A stretch of 64,000 nt of DNA from an uncultured Bacteroides sp. (lineage in GTDB: Bacteria; Bacteroidota; Bacteroidia; Bacteroidales; Bacteroidaceae): contig CASDXF010000007.1 in assembly GCA_949285075.1 (NCBI GenBank), forward strand, positions 38,449 through 102,448, given 5' to 3'. Below are positions 55,943-64,000 of this stretch, in pieces. Below the pieces are notes generated by a model. That model did no database searches and was not told the origin of the DNA. It saw only the letters and a list, made by a program, of their open reading frames with translations. Every line of letters starts with the position of its first letter. Position 1 is the first letter of the stretch. The position numbers were made by a program, and so were the translations under genes.

Positions 55943-57025
55943 ATGGCAAATAAAGATAATTACTGCGTTATTATGGGAGGAGGCATAGGTAGTCGTTTTT
56001 GGCCTTTCAGCCGGAAGACATTGCCCAAACAATTTCTGGATTTCTTCGGGACCGGGCGCACGCTTCTCCAACAAACATTCGATCGATTCAATAAAATAAT
56101 TCCTACTGAGAATATTTTTATCGTTACCAATGCCATTTATGCCAATTTAATCAAGGAACAACTTCCGAACATAAGCGAAAAACAAATCCTATTGGAACCG
56201 GCAAGACGGAACACCGCTCCGTGCGTCGCTTGGGCATCGTACCACATACGGGCTCTAAACCCAAAAGCGAATATCGTCGTGGCTCCTTCCGACCATCTCA
56301 TCCTCAAGGAGGAAGAATTTCTCAACGCCATTGAAAAAGGACTGGATTTCGTCGCACAATCAGAAATACTACTGACGCTAGGAATAAAACCTAACCGTCC
56401 GGAAACCGGATACGGCTATATACAAATCGCCGATTCCGCAGGCGATAATTTCTACAAGGTAAAGACGTTCACGGAGAAGCCTGAACTTGAACTGGCTAAA
56501 GTATTCATTGAAAGCGGAGAGTTTTACTGGAACTCCGGACTGTTCATGTGGAACGTTAGCACGATTATTCAAGCATGCGAAACACTGCTCCCCGAGCTAA
56601 CGGTCAAACTAGCCCCGGGTAAAGACGTGTATGGAACGGATAGGGAAATGGAGTTTATCAACGAGAATTTTCCAGCCTGTCCCAACGTGTCCGTGGACTT
56701 CGGCATCATGGAGAAGGCGGATAATGTTTACGTTTCTTTAGGCGACTTCGGATGGTCAGATTTAGGAACGTGGAGCTCGCTTTACGACCTGTCGGAAAAA
56801 GATACGAACGGAAACGTGACGCTAAAATGCCACTCGCTCATCTATAACAGCCAGAACAATATCGTAGCGCTTCCCAAAGACAAGCTAGTAGTCATCGAAG
56901 GATTGGAAAACTTTCTCGTTGCGGAATCGGAAAACGTTCTTCTCATCTGTCCTAAAGACAAAGAACACGCCATACGCAAATACGTAAACGACGCCCAAAT
57001 GCAGTTGGGAGAAAATTTCATTTAA
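55943..57025 (+). CDS. manC: Mannose-1-phosphate guanylyltransferase
   Basis: 360 residues. Makes GDP-mannose from mannose-1-phosphate and GTP for capsule, O-antigen and glycan synthesis. Nucleotidyltransferase signature MGGGIGSRFWPFSRKTLPKQ followed by FLDFFG (residues ~11-36), EPARRNTAPCVAWA, VVAPSDHLI, TETGYGYIQI-type RPETGYGYIQI, FTEKPELE and WNSGLFMW. It is the short single-function form, lacking the isomerase cupin domain of bifunctional proteins. Monocistronic, with a strong terminator right after. Confidence 0.93.
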   Translation: MANKDNYCVIMGGGIGSRFWPFSRKTLPKQFLDFFGTGRTLLQQTFDRFNKIIPTENIFIVTNAIYANLIKEQLPNISEKQILLEPARRNTAPCVAWASYHIRALNPKANIVVAPSDHLILKEEEFLNAIEKGLDFVAQSEILLTLGIKPNRPETGYGYIQIADSAGDNFYKVKTFTEKPELELAKVFIESGEFYWNSGLFMWNVSTIIQACETLLPELTVKLAPGKDVYGTDREMEFINENFPACPNVSVDFGIMEKADNVYVSLGDFGWSDLGTWSSLYDLSEKDTNGNVTLKCHSLIYNSQNNIVALPKDKLVVIEGLENFLVAESENVLLICPKDKEHAIRKYVNDAQMQLGENFI

Positions 57026-57067
57026 AACACGGGGCCGGTTCAAGAATGAGCCGGCCCCGTGTTTTTT
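57024..57067. terminator. Bidirectional terminator between manC and the acyl-CoA synthetase pseudogene
   Basis: AAAACACGGGGCCGG / CCGGCCCCGTGTTTT, 15-bp perfect stem, 12-nt loop, then TTCC after a run of T on the plus strand. The stem begins within the last codons of manC and serves both converging genes. Confidence 0.88.
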
Positions 57068-57081
57068 CCTTGTCTACATTA

Positions 57082-58654
57082 TCAGATAATCTCTATTCCT
57101 TGCTCCTCGCAAAGTTTCAGGCCCAAATCCTTCAGCTTAAACTTCTGAATCTTTCCGCTTCCGGTCATCGGGAATTCCTTCACAAAGAATATGTACTTAG
57201 GTATCTTGTAACGGGAAATCTTGTTCCGGCAGAAGTCGCGCACGTCTGACTCGTGCATCTCTACGCCTTCCTGCAAGATGATGAACGCGCCGACCGCCTC
57301 TCCGTACTTCCGTGAGGGGATGCCGGCTACCTGAACGTCCTTCACTCCTTCCAACTGATAGAGAAACTCCTCTATCTCCCGGGGATAGATGTTCTCGCCC
57401 CCGCGGATAATCATATCCTTTATGCGACCAGTAATCCGATAGTTCCCGTCCTCATCCTTCACTCCCAAATCGCCCGAGTGCAGGAAGTTGTCCTTGTCGA
57501 TAACCTCGGCCGTGGCCTCCGGGTTCTTATAATAACCCTTCATCGTATTGTAACCCCGGTTGCACATCTCTCCCTGAACGCCGACGGGACACTCCTCGCC
57601 CGTCTCGGGGTCAATGACCTTGACCTCGGTAAACTCGAAGTCACGTCCCACCGTATTGCACCTCACCTCAAAGGGGTCATCTATGCGGGTAGCCGTCATG
57701 CCGGGAGCGGTTTCCGTAAGTCCGTACACGCTAGTCACCTTCATGAACATCTTCTCCTCTACCTGCTTCATCAGCTCCACGGGACAGAGCGAGCCCGCCA
57801 TAATCCCCGTGCGCAGGCAGGATAGATCGAACAGGTCGAACATCGGATGGTGCAGTTCCGCGATGAACATCGTGGGCACGCCGTAGAGAGCCGTACAACG
57901 CTCCTTATGCACCGACGCCAACACGACTAAGGGGTCGAACCGCTCCACCATCACCTCCGTACAGCCGTGCGTCAGACAGTTCATCGTGGCCAGTACCACT
58001 CCGAAGCAGTGGAACAGCGGCACGCAGACGCAAAGCTTGTCGTCTTGAGTGAACTTCATGTGCTCGCCGGTGAGGAAACCGTTGTTCGCAATATTATAAT
58101 GTGTCAACATCACTCCCTTGCCGGTCGTCCTCCACATTCTCGCCAAGCAAAAGAATTTCGGCCGTGTTATACATGCCGCGGTGCTTCTCCTGCCCCACGT
58201 AAACGACGTTGCGCATGTAGGGGAAGCGCTCGCTCCTCAGATGGCCTCGCTCGCAGGTCTTCAGCTCGGGAAGCATCGTATAGGTCATCTGCACGAAGTC
58301 GCTGTCCTTCTCCCCGTCCACGATGCAAAGTGTGTGCATATCCGAGTTCTTGCAGAGATACTCAAGCTCCGCCTGCTTATAGTTTGTGTTCACCGTGACA
58401 TATACCGCACCTATCTTGGCGCAGGCATATAGCAGCGTCAGCCAATCGGGCACGTTGGCCGCCCAGATTCCGACATGCGTTCCGCGTTCCACGCCTATGG
58501 CGATTAGCCCTTTGGCCATGTCGTTCACGCGGCGGTTAAATTGGCTCCAAGTAAAGCGAAGGTTACGGTCGGAGTACACGATATATTCCTTATCGGGAGT
58601 CTTCTCGGCCCAATGCTCCAACCACTGTCCTAAAGTACGTTCATATAACTGCAT
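57082..58654 (-). pseudogene. Acyl-CoA synthetase (AMP-binding) gene, broken by an internal deletion
   Basis: Two open frames together cover an adenylate-forming acyl-CoA ligase: an N-terminal part 58094-58654 (LGQWLEHWAEKTPDKEYIVY, GIWAANVPDWLTLLYACAKI) and a C-terminal part from about 58146 to 57082 ([88 protein letters not shown]). They are out of frame, and the join near 58115-58125 lacks about 20-25 residues including most of the ATP-binding signature YTSGTTGxPKG, of which only TTG-KGV survives. So this is a deletion with frameshift and the enzyme should be dead. It lies 34 bp after the XRE-cupin regulator gene. Confidence 0.85.
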
Positions 58655-58688
58655 GGGATTAAGATATTAAGCGCTTTCAACATTCCTT

Positions 58689-59264
58689 TCACACCGGCGT
58701 ATATACGACGGCCAATATTCTCGCGGTCAGCCCTTCATGCGCATGCACATGATGTGGCACGATGGAGTCGTAGTAGATACTGTCTCCCTCTTCCAACAGG
58801 TAAGTATGCTTGCCGTAGCTGATTTCCAACACTCCGTCCATCACCATGATGAACTCCTCGCCCTCGTGCGAGGAGAGGATGAAGTCGCTGTCCTCCGTCG
58901 GCCTCACGTCGATGATGAACGGCTCCATGTGCCGGTCCGTCTTCGACTTGGACAAGGAGTGATACTCCATGTGCTTGCGCGAACGGGTAGCGTTATTCGA
59001 AAAGCTAATCGTGTCCTGCGCCTCCCGCTTCCGGCACACCACCGGTCCCGTCTCGTCCTGATCGTCCAGAAAGGTACCCAAACGCACCCCCAACACCCGG
59101 GCAATCTTGACAAGCGGCGCGAGAGCCGGAATGTCGATGTTGTTTTCTATCCGTTCAATTTGCTCCACAGCCAGTCCTGAACGTTCCGCCAGTTCGTCGA
59201 CGGAGATTTTTTTATCTTCTCGAAGAGTCTTTATCTTCTCTCCTATAACTTTGTTCGAATCCAT
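58689..59264 (-). CDS. XRE-family regulator with C-terminal cupin domain
   Basis: 191 residues. HTH_3 domain at about 7-65 (IGEKIKTLREDKKISVDELA, ERSGLAVEQIERIENNIDIP) and a cupin sensor domain at about 120-190 (HEGEEFIMVMDGVLEISYGK, LEEGDSIYYDSIVPHHVHAH with metal-binding His). Regulators of this type sit upstream of AMP-binding acyl-CoA synthetases in many anaerobes and probably sense a small ligand of that pathway. Here the enzyme gene is broken, leaving the regulator without its neighbour's function. Confidence 0.92.
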   Translation of the reverse strand: MDSNKVIGEKIKTLREDKKISVDELAERSGLAVEQIERIENNIDIPALAPLVKIARVLGVRLGTFLDDQDETGPVVCRKREAQDTISFSNNATRSRKHMEYHSLSKSKTDRHMEPFIIDVRPTEDSDFILSSHEGEEFIMVMDGVLEISYGKHTYLLEEGDSIYYDSIVPHHVHAHEGLTARILAVVYTPV

Positions 59265-59317
59265 AATAAAAATGCGTGCGTCACCTTCAACGGTTATAAT
59301 TTATAATTGCTAAGGCG

Positions 59318-59347
59318 CAAAATTAGTAAAATCCTCATTCACGGCAA
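59318..59347 (-). promoter_or_regulatory. Promoter of the XRE-cupin gene
   Basis: Minus-strand TTG (59345-59347), exactly 19 bp, TAATTTTG (59318-59325): full consensus, leader about 45 nt. Confidence 0.68.
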
Positions 59348-59523
59348 CTATATTCGCTAAAATATATCAAACTTTTAGTGTCGTAAGCACAAATATCAAT
59401 AAAATAGGAATTTCACTTCGCCTTAGAGCCTGTTTACGAAAGACCCGCGTTTTTATCCGCATATCCTACCGGAAAAACACGAAAGAGGCTCATGCGTCCG
59501 GCGAACGGACATTCATGAAAAGT

Positions 59524-60090
59524 CCGCCAAAATGTTCCATTTTTAAGATTTCCCTTGTTGAAAACCACGTCGCAAGTTCCGCTTTTAGCGGCAGGAATGC
59601 ATAAAAACTGCATAAACGCTGCATATTTTGACGGAAAAACGCATAAATATGCAATCCGGAGCCGTCGCAGAGGGGAAGGAAAGGGCCATCGCTCTTGAGG
59701 CTAAGGGCGACCGCTCACGAGCGGTAGGGCTACGGCTCGCGAGCCGCCGCCCCAGTTCTCTGGCGAAAAACGAGGGATTGAGTGAAAAGAAGGCTTTTTC
59801 CGGTAAATCGGACGGGGATTTCACGATTTTCCGCTTCCCGTTGGAGCGTTTTCCCGAAGCGGATGAAAGTAGCGATATCACGCCGCATCGCCACATAGCG
59901 TGACAGCGAGACGGAATTACGGCGGAAGCGGCGGACAAAAGAAACGGTTCGCCCCGATTCGGTGTCAGCCTGAATTTCGCTAACGCCGATTCCACGCGTT
60001 TTTTCCGTCCGAGGCGTACCTCGGGCGGAATTATCGCGTTCTAGAACGCATAAAATGTTCCGTTTTTCAGAATGGTCTGTTTTTAAGGGA
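59524..60090 (-). repeat. Long intergenic repeat element, copy 2 (~570 bp, inverted)
   Basis: Reverse complement of copy 1 (5041-5587). Read on the minus strand it starts 28 bp after the stop codon of the 60119 gene with AAAAACAGACCATTCTGAAA, passes CGCGATAATTC, GGCGTTAGCGA, AACGGGAAGCG, AAATCCCCGTCCGATT and the 22-bp array A5, and ends AAATCTTAAAAATGGAACA. ORFs within it (59585-59995, 59628-59903, 59730-60122) are repeat artefacts. The remaining gap 59265-59523 holds the XRE promoter and a MITE-like end (TTAGAGCCTGTTTACG, 59424). Confidence 0.75.
59686..59757. repeat. 22-bp tandem array, CTCGCGAG class (array A5)
   Basis: Units at 59686, 59708 and 59730 (GCTCTTGAGGC, GCTCACGAGCG, GCTCGCGAGCC at constant phase), plus a decayed fourth. 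It occupies the same place in copy 2 of the long element as array A1 does in copy 1, but unit sequences have diverged. Confidence 0.8.
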
Positions 60091-60118
60091 GAGAGGCTTT
60101 CCCCCTCTCCCGCCGAAG

Positions 60119-61264
60119 TCACTTAATCTTCAGCCCCGGGATGAGCGGAACGGTGTCTATCAGCTCCAGTTCCTTCACCATCGAGAGCGTGCCTTGCTTA
60201 TACTTCTGGAAGTGCGGGGTTTTCAGGTGGCTCTCGTAGGCGGCGCGGTCGGCGTAGATTTCGAGGATGGTGACCTTATGGGGCGCATCCTTCTCCGCCG
60301 TGGCGTAGAGGGTGAGCACGCCCGGTTCGAGGCGCATGGAGGCCTCTATCTCCTCTTTCAGATAGGCGTTGTAAGCGTCCAGTTGGGCGGGGTCTACGGT
60401 TATCTTCGAGAGGCGCACCAAGTTGTTCCCGGCGAGAACGGGATTCGCCTCCTCCTTGATGATTCTCAACGCCTTGATAGCCGCCGGAAAACCGATGTAG
60501 GGCAGGCACTGCACTACGGCGGCCGTCACCTCCTCGGGCGTATTTCCCGCCTTCAGGCAGCCGTGGTAGTGGGAGCGCAACTGGCTTTCCGCCTCCAATG
60601 TGGTCAGGATGCAGTAGCCCAACAGTTCCCTCGTCTTGAGGTCGAGCGCGCCTCGGGTATAGACCTCGCCGAAGAAGTAGTCGGTCAGGAAGCGGGCCAC
60701 GTCCTCGCCCATGCCGCCGGGCACTCCCCGCATGACGGCGGAGATGCCGCCCGAGTAGAGGCTGTCCTGTATCGCCTTGCCCCGCTCGTGGCGGTTCGCC
60801 TCGGTCACGGTAGTGGCGCTCTCCAACGGAAGCTCGACGCCACGCTCCTTAAAGACCCCGTTCACCGTGCCCACGGCATTGAGCATCTTCGGGAAGCCGA
60901 CAAAGGGAGCGGTAAGGTACATCGCCTCGCGCAGCTCCAACGGCGTGACTCCCACGTTGAGCGCGGCTCCGGCGTGCGCCTTCAGCTGCGGCAGCGTCTG
61001 CATCGTGGCGAGGGTGACGCAGGTTATCATCTCCCGCTGCTTCAGGCTCAGCTCGCCCGTGCGGAACACCTCGCCGAAGATGAACTTTTGGAGTATGTCC
61101 ATCATCTCCGGGTCCGCTCCCTGCCCGGTCAGCGCCTCGCCGCCGAACAGCGCGCGGTAATTCTCCTTGCAGACCTCGGCCCTGTCCGGACGGTCCGCCA
61201 TTTGCGCCTGCACGGACAGCCATCCCGCCGCCGTGAAAGCCAGTATCGCTAATGTTCGCTTCAT
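60119..61264 (-). CDS. Secreted carboxymuconolactone-decarboxylase/ABM fusion protein
   Basis: 381 residues from MKRTLAILAFTAAGWLSVQA (a Met two codons earlier is equally possible), a clear signal peptide. Two tandem CMD domains: about 45-135 (GEVFRTGELSLKQREMITCV, LKAHAGAALNVGVTPLELRE) and 175-265 (LLGYCILTTLEAESQLRSHY, HGCLKAGNTPEEVTAAVVQ), then a C-terminal ABM-type ferredoxin-like domain (NLVRLSKITVDPAQLDAYNA, YLKEEIEASMRLEPG). CMD folds include AhpD-like peroxidases, but the CxxC pair is absent from both repeats, so peroxidase activity is doubtful. Co-transcribed with two flavoprotein genes 13 bp upstream. Confidence 0.85.
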   Translation of the reverse strand: MKRTLAILAFTAAGWLSVQAQMADRPDRAEVCKENYRALFGGEALTGQGADPEMMDILQKFIFGEVFRTGELSLKQREMITCVTLATMQTLPQLKAHAGAALNVGVTPLELREAMYLTAPFVGFPKMLNAVGTVNGVFKERGVELPLESATTVTEANRHERGKAIQDSLYSGGISAVMRGVPGGMGEDVARFLTDYFFGEVYTRGALDLKTRELLGYCILTTLEAESQLRSHYHGCLKAGNTPEEVTAAVVQCLPYIGFPAAIKALRIIKEEANPVLAGNNLVRLSKITVDPAQLDAYNAYLKEEIEASMRLEPGVLTLYATAEKDAPHKVTILEIYADRAAYESHLKTPHFQKYKQGTLSMVKELELIDTVPLIPGLKIK

Positions 61265-61277
61265 ACTCATTATTATA

Positions 61278-61922
61278 TTATATAGACTTTCCTAACTTGT
61301 ACGCCATCTCTCCGTATCCGGTACGCTTGACGGACCCCGCCGTCCACACTCCGGGGGCGACGACCTCGCCCGCGCTCTCCCATCCCAGATACTCCAACAG
61401 CACCCGGTAGTGCAGCAACATCGGCTCGGCCTCCCTCTCCGCCGTGTTCGCGTAGGTCATCAGGAAAGCGGCCTTCTTCCGCGCGCCCTTAATCTGTCCG
61501 TTGATGGCATAGAAGCGGTCTATCACCCGCTTCATCTGCGCCGATACGCCGAAATAGTACATCGGCGTGGCGAAGACCACCATGTCGGCCTCAACGAGCC
61601 GTGGCCGCAGCTCGGCGAAATCGTCCTGAATGACGCAGGGGCCGTCCATGCCGCAGCGGTTGCAGGCCCGGCAAGGCTCCACCCGCCTGAAGGCGCAGTC
61701 GAAGCGGAATATCTCGTGTCCCTTCTCTTCCGCTCCCTTGATGAATTGCTCCGCCAGATAAGCGGAGTTCCCGTTCCGGCGGGGACTGCCGATCAATACA
61801 ACTATCTTCATGCGTTTATCGTTTGTTGAATCGTTATCGCCAATGGCCCGCGCCAGTCCGCCTCCCAACACGGCGGCTCCGGCGGCGAGCAGTGATTTCC
61901 TGATAAAGTCCCTCCGCTCCAT
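61278..61922 (-). CDS. Tat-exported flavodoxin-like NAD(P)H oxidoreductase
   Basis: 214 residues from MERRDFIRKSLLAAGAAVLG, a Tat-type signal (RRDFIRK). The body is an FMN-binding flavodoxin-like fold: VLIGSPRRNGNSAYLAEQFI (FMN phosphate loop), RACNRCGMDGPCVIQDD with a Cys cluster, FATPMYYFGVSAQMKRVIDR and FLMTYANTAEREAEPML. Members of this group reduce quinones or other electrophiles, and the Cys cluster may bind iron or form disulfides. The longer open frame upstream is the shadow of the flavin reductase gene. Start codon overlaps the stop of that gene (ATGA). Confidence 0.82.
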   Translation of the reverse strand: MERRDFIRKSLLAAGAAVLGGGLARAIGDNDSTNDKRMKIVVLIGSPRRNGNSAYLAEQFIKGAEEKGHEIFRFDCAFRRVEPCRACNRCGMDGPCVIQDDFAELRPRLVEADMVVFATPMYYFGVSAQMKRVIDRFYAINGQIKGARKKAAFLMTYANTAEREAEPMLLHYRVLLEYLGWESAGEVVAPGVWTAGSVKRTGYGEMAYKLGKSI

Positions 61923-62482
61923 CAGTCCGCCCCTTTCCATTCCCGGCCTATCGTCGCGCACTTCGCTATCTCGTCTCCCGTGCGGAGGTAGGTGTAGTTG
62001 GGCATCTCGAAGAGCACCGGCTTCAGCTTGCCGTAGTCCGGCTTTCCCTTTTCGTTGAGCGCCTCTTCCTCGACATAGGTATGGGTCACCTTGCAGATGA
62101 AGTTGTCGAAGGTCTCCGTCTCGTAGTTGTCCACCACCTCGCACTCCATCGTCAGCGGGCTTTCCTCTATGACTGGCGTTCCGCCCTCGCCCAAACGATA
62201 AGCGAACACGCCAGACTTGTCCACCCTCGCACCGCTCACGCAGCCCACGTAGTCGGCCCGTTCGAGCATGGACTCGCTTACCATATTGACGGACAGCCTA
62301 CCCGTCGCCTTCACGCCCTGATTGGTATAGTGCGCCTTGTGCATACTCAGCATGAGGCGGTCGTGCCCGATAATCCCGATGTGGGCCACGAGCACCCAAT
62401 TAACCTTCCCGTTCACTTCCGCTCCCACGACCACGGCGGGCGTAGGATAAAGCGCCAATGTCTGACCGATATTCTTTTTCAT
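61922..62482 (-). CDS. Flavin reductase-like domain protein
   Basis: 186 residues of the flavin reductase/FMN-binding split-barrel type: LALYPTPAVVVGAEVNGKVN, WVLVAHIGIIGHDRLMLSMH, HYTNQGVKATGRLSVNMVSE. FMN-dependent; may feed reduced flavin or electrons to the Tat-exported flavodoxin protein whose start overlaps its stop. First gene of the operon, behind a TAnnTTTG-type box at 62514. Confidence 0.88.
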   Translation of the reverse strand: MKKNIGQTLALYPTPAVVVGAEVNGKVNWVLVAHIGIIGHDRLMLSMHKAHYTNQGVKATGRLSVNMVSESMLERADYVGCVSGARVDKSGVFAYRLGEGGTPVIEESPLTMECEVVDNYETETFDNFICKVTHTYVEEEALNEKGKPDYGKLKPVLFEMPNYTYLRTGDEIAKCATIGREWKGAD

Positions 62483-62513
62483 ATTCGCTACTGTTTATGA
62501 ATTTATCCGGGAA

Positions 62514-62521
62514 CAAAGGTA
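62514..62521 (-). promoter_or_regulatory. -7 box of the flavin reductase operon
   Basis: Minus-strand TACCTTTG matches TAnnTTTG about 30 bp upstream of the start codon; no good TTG is found 19 bp away, so confidence is moderate. Confidence 0.4.
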
Positions 62522-62573
62522 ACGCGGCGAAGCGGTAAAGAGTGTAACTTATTTACGGACAAAGCAAACGTAT

Positions 62574-62663
62574 TTACGGAAATCGCCGTGCGTCACGCCG
62601 TTGCGCAAAGAGCGCGGCGCTTATCCACAAGCCCGCGACCATTGCCAATACTGTCCGTTTCAT
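62574..62663 (-). pseudogene. Signal-peptide remnant
   Basis: 29 codons from an ATG with a strong purine-rich site (GGGAGGAGGCG): MKRTVLAMVAGLWISAALFA then QRRDARRFP and stop. The peptide is a complete signal sequence, resembling that of the 60119 protein (MKRTLAILAFTAAGWLSVQA), with no mature domain after it. Probably the 5' end of a secreted-protein gene lost by deletion, 17 bp after the aldo/keto reductase. Confidence 0.45.
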
Positions 62664-62680
62664 CGCCTCCTCCCTTCATC

Positions 62681-63755
<1,075 letters not shown>

Positions 63756-63824
63756 GCTCCCGCAAGCCGCGATGTTAGCCGCCCTCAGCCCGCCCGATAC
63801 CTCAAATTCCCGAACTTGATAGGT

Positions 63825-63912
63825 GGCTAACGGCTGTTAACTCCTCGGCTAACTACTGTTAGCTTATCGGCTAACGATTGTTAGCTGCTCGGCTAACGGC
63901 CGTTAGCAGGGC
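63825..63912. repeat. 22-bp tandem array, GCTAAC/GTTAGC class (array C1)
   Basis: Four contiguous 22-bp units at 63825, 63847, 63869 and 63891. Each is GGCTAAC, 4 variable bases (CGGC/TACT/GATT/GGCC region), GTTAGC (GTTAAC in the first), then 5-6 bases such as TGCTC. The fourth contains a perfect 16-bp palindrome GCTAACGGCCGTTAGC. Ends 8 bp before the next gene's stop codon. Confidence 0.85.
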
Positions 63913-63919
63913 TGACGCG

Positions 63920-64000
63920 TTACTTAGTGATTTGATTTTCAACCTTCTTTCCTTTTTCCGCCATATTCCACTCGGCATCCAACAGTTCCTCAAGGAAACC
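63920..64000 (-). CDS. 3' end of an unidentified gene, continues beyond the window
   Basis: Open frame on the minus strand from the window edge to TAA at 63920: ...FLEELLDAEWNMAEKGKKVE then NQITK. Only 26 residues are visible, too few to assign a family. It is coding-like in composition and has array C1 as its 3' neighbour. Confidence 0.55.
   Translation of the reverse strand, partial: GFLEELLDAEWNMAEKGKKVENQITK

Noticed and set aside
59585-60122. Several open frames in the gap before the CMD gene
   Set aside because: They read copy 2 of the long repeat element in different frames; composition is repeat-driven.

Overview
The window is chromosomal DNA of a Bacteroidales bacterium. The evidence is the C-terminally extended L17, the 1427-residue RpoC, Cys-poor S14 and L36, repeated promoters of the Bacteroidetes type (TTG, 19-20 bp, TAnnTTTG), a DUF3467-type gene beside rpoC, and polysaccharide-degrading alpha-L-rhamnosidases. 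A Tannerellaceae/Porphyromonadaceae-like genome is plausible, but nothing here fixes the species.

Layout. 1-5041: two plus-strand rhamnosidase genes (GH106-like, cut by the window edge, then GH78). 5632-9374: a minus-strand MBOAT acyltransferase plus two SGNH proteins, probably a polysaccharide O-acetylation module. 9543-13519: a TetR regulator, a secreted hypothetical, a broken lipoprotein gene and three related small secreted proteins. 14199-16016: a membrane-anchored MutS-like ATPase. 16159-34235: the rpsL-rpsG-fusA, S10, spc and alpha operons in standard order. 34819-35130: a DUF3467 gene. 35576-48524: rpoC, rpoB, rplLJAK, nusG, secE, tRNA-Trp, tuf and the tRNAs Gly, Tyr, Thr, Thr, in the order long known from other bacteria. 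48620-50082: hpf, a tyrosine recombinase and rpsU. 50719-55600: an AT-rich, tightly packed accessory operon of four genes. 55700-57025: tRNA-Leu and manC. 57082-59264: a broken acyl-CoA synthetase gene beside an XRE-cupin regulator. 60119-63688: a redox cluster (carboxymuconolactone decarboxylase-type protein, flavodoxin-like reductase, flavin reductase, aldo/keto reductase). 63920-64000: the 3' end of another minus-strand gene.

Two things stand out. First, the operon at 50719-55600 encodes a penicillin-acylase-like Ntn hydrolase with no signal peptide, a pentein (guanidine-group) enzyme, a phosphatidylserine-decarboxylase-like pyruvoyl enzyme and a MATE-like exporter. Key catalytic residues are visible in all three enzymes, and a 16-bp tandem repeat sits just upstream of a good -7 box. 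I infer a small-molecule production and export system; the product is unknown.

Second, the large intergenic regions are built from repeats. Three sequence classes of tandem array share an exact 22-bp period, and each unit is centred on its own palindrome (CTCGCGAG, TTGTACAA, or GCTAAC/GTTAGC); eight arrays are visible. A ~550-bp element containing the first class occurs twice in opposite orientations at the ends of the window, and a MITE-like element with terminal inverted repeats occurs in several whole or partial copies.
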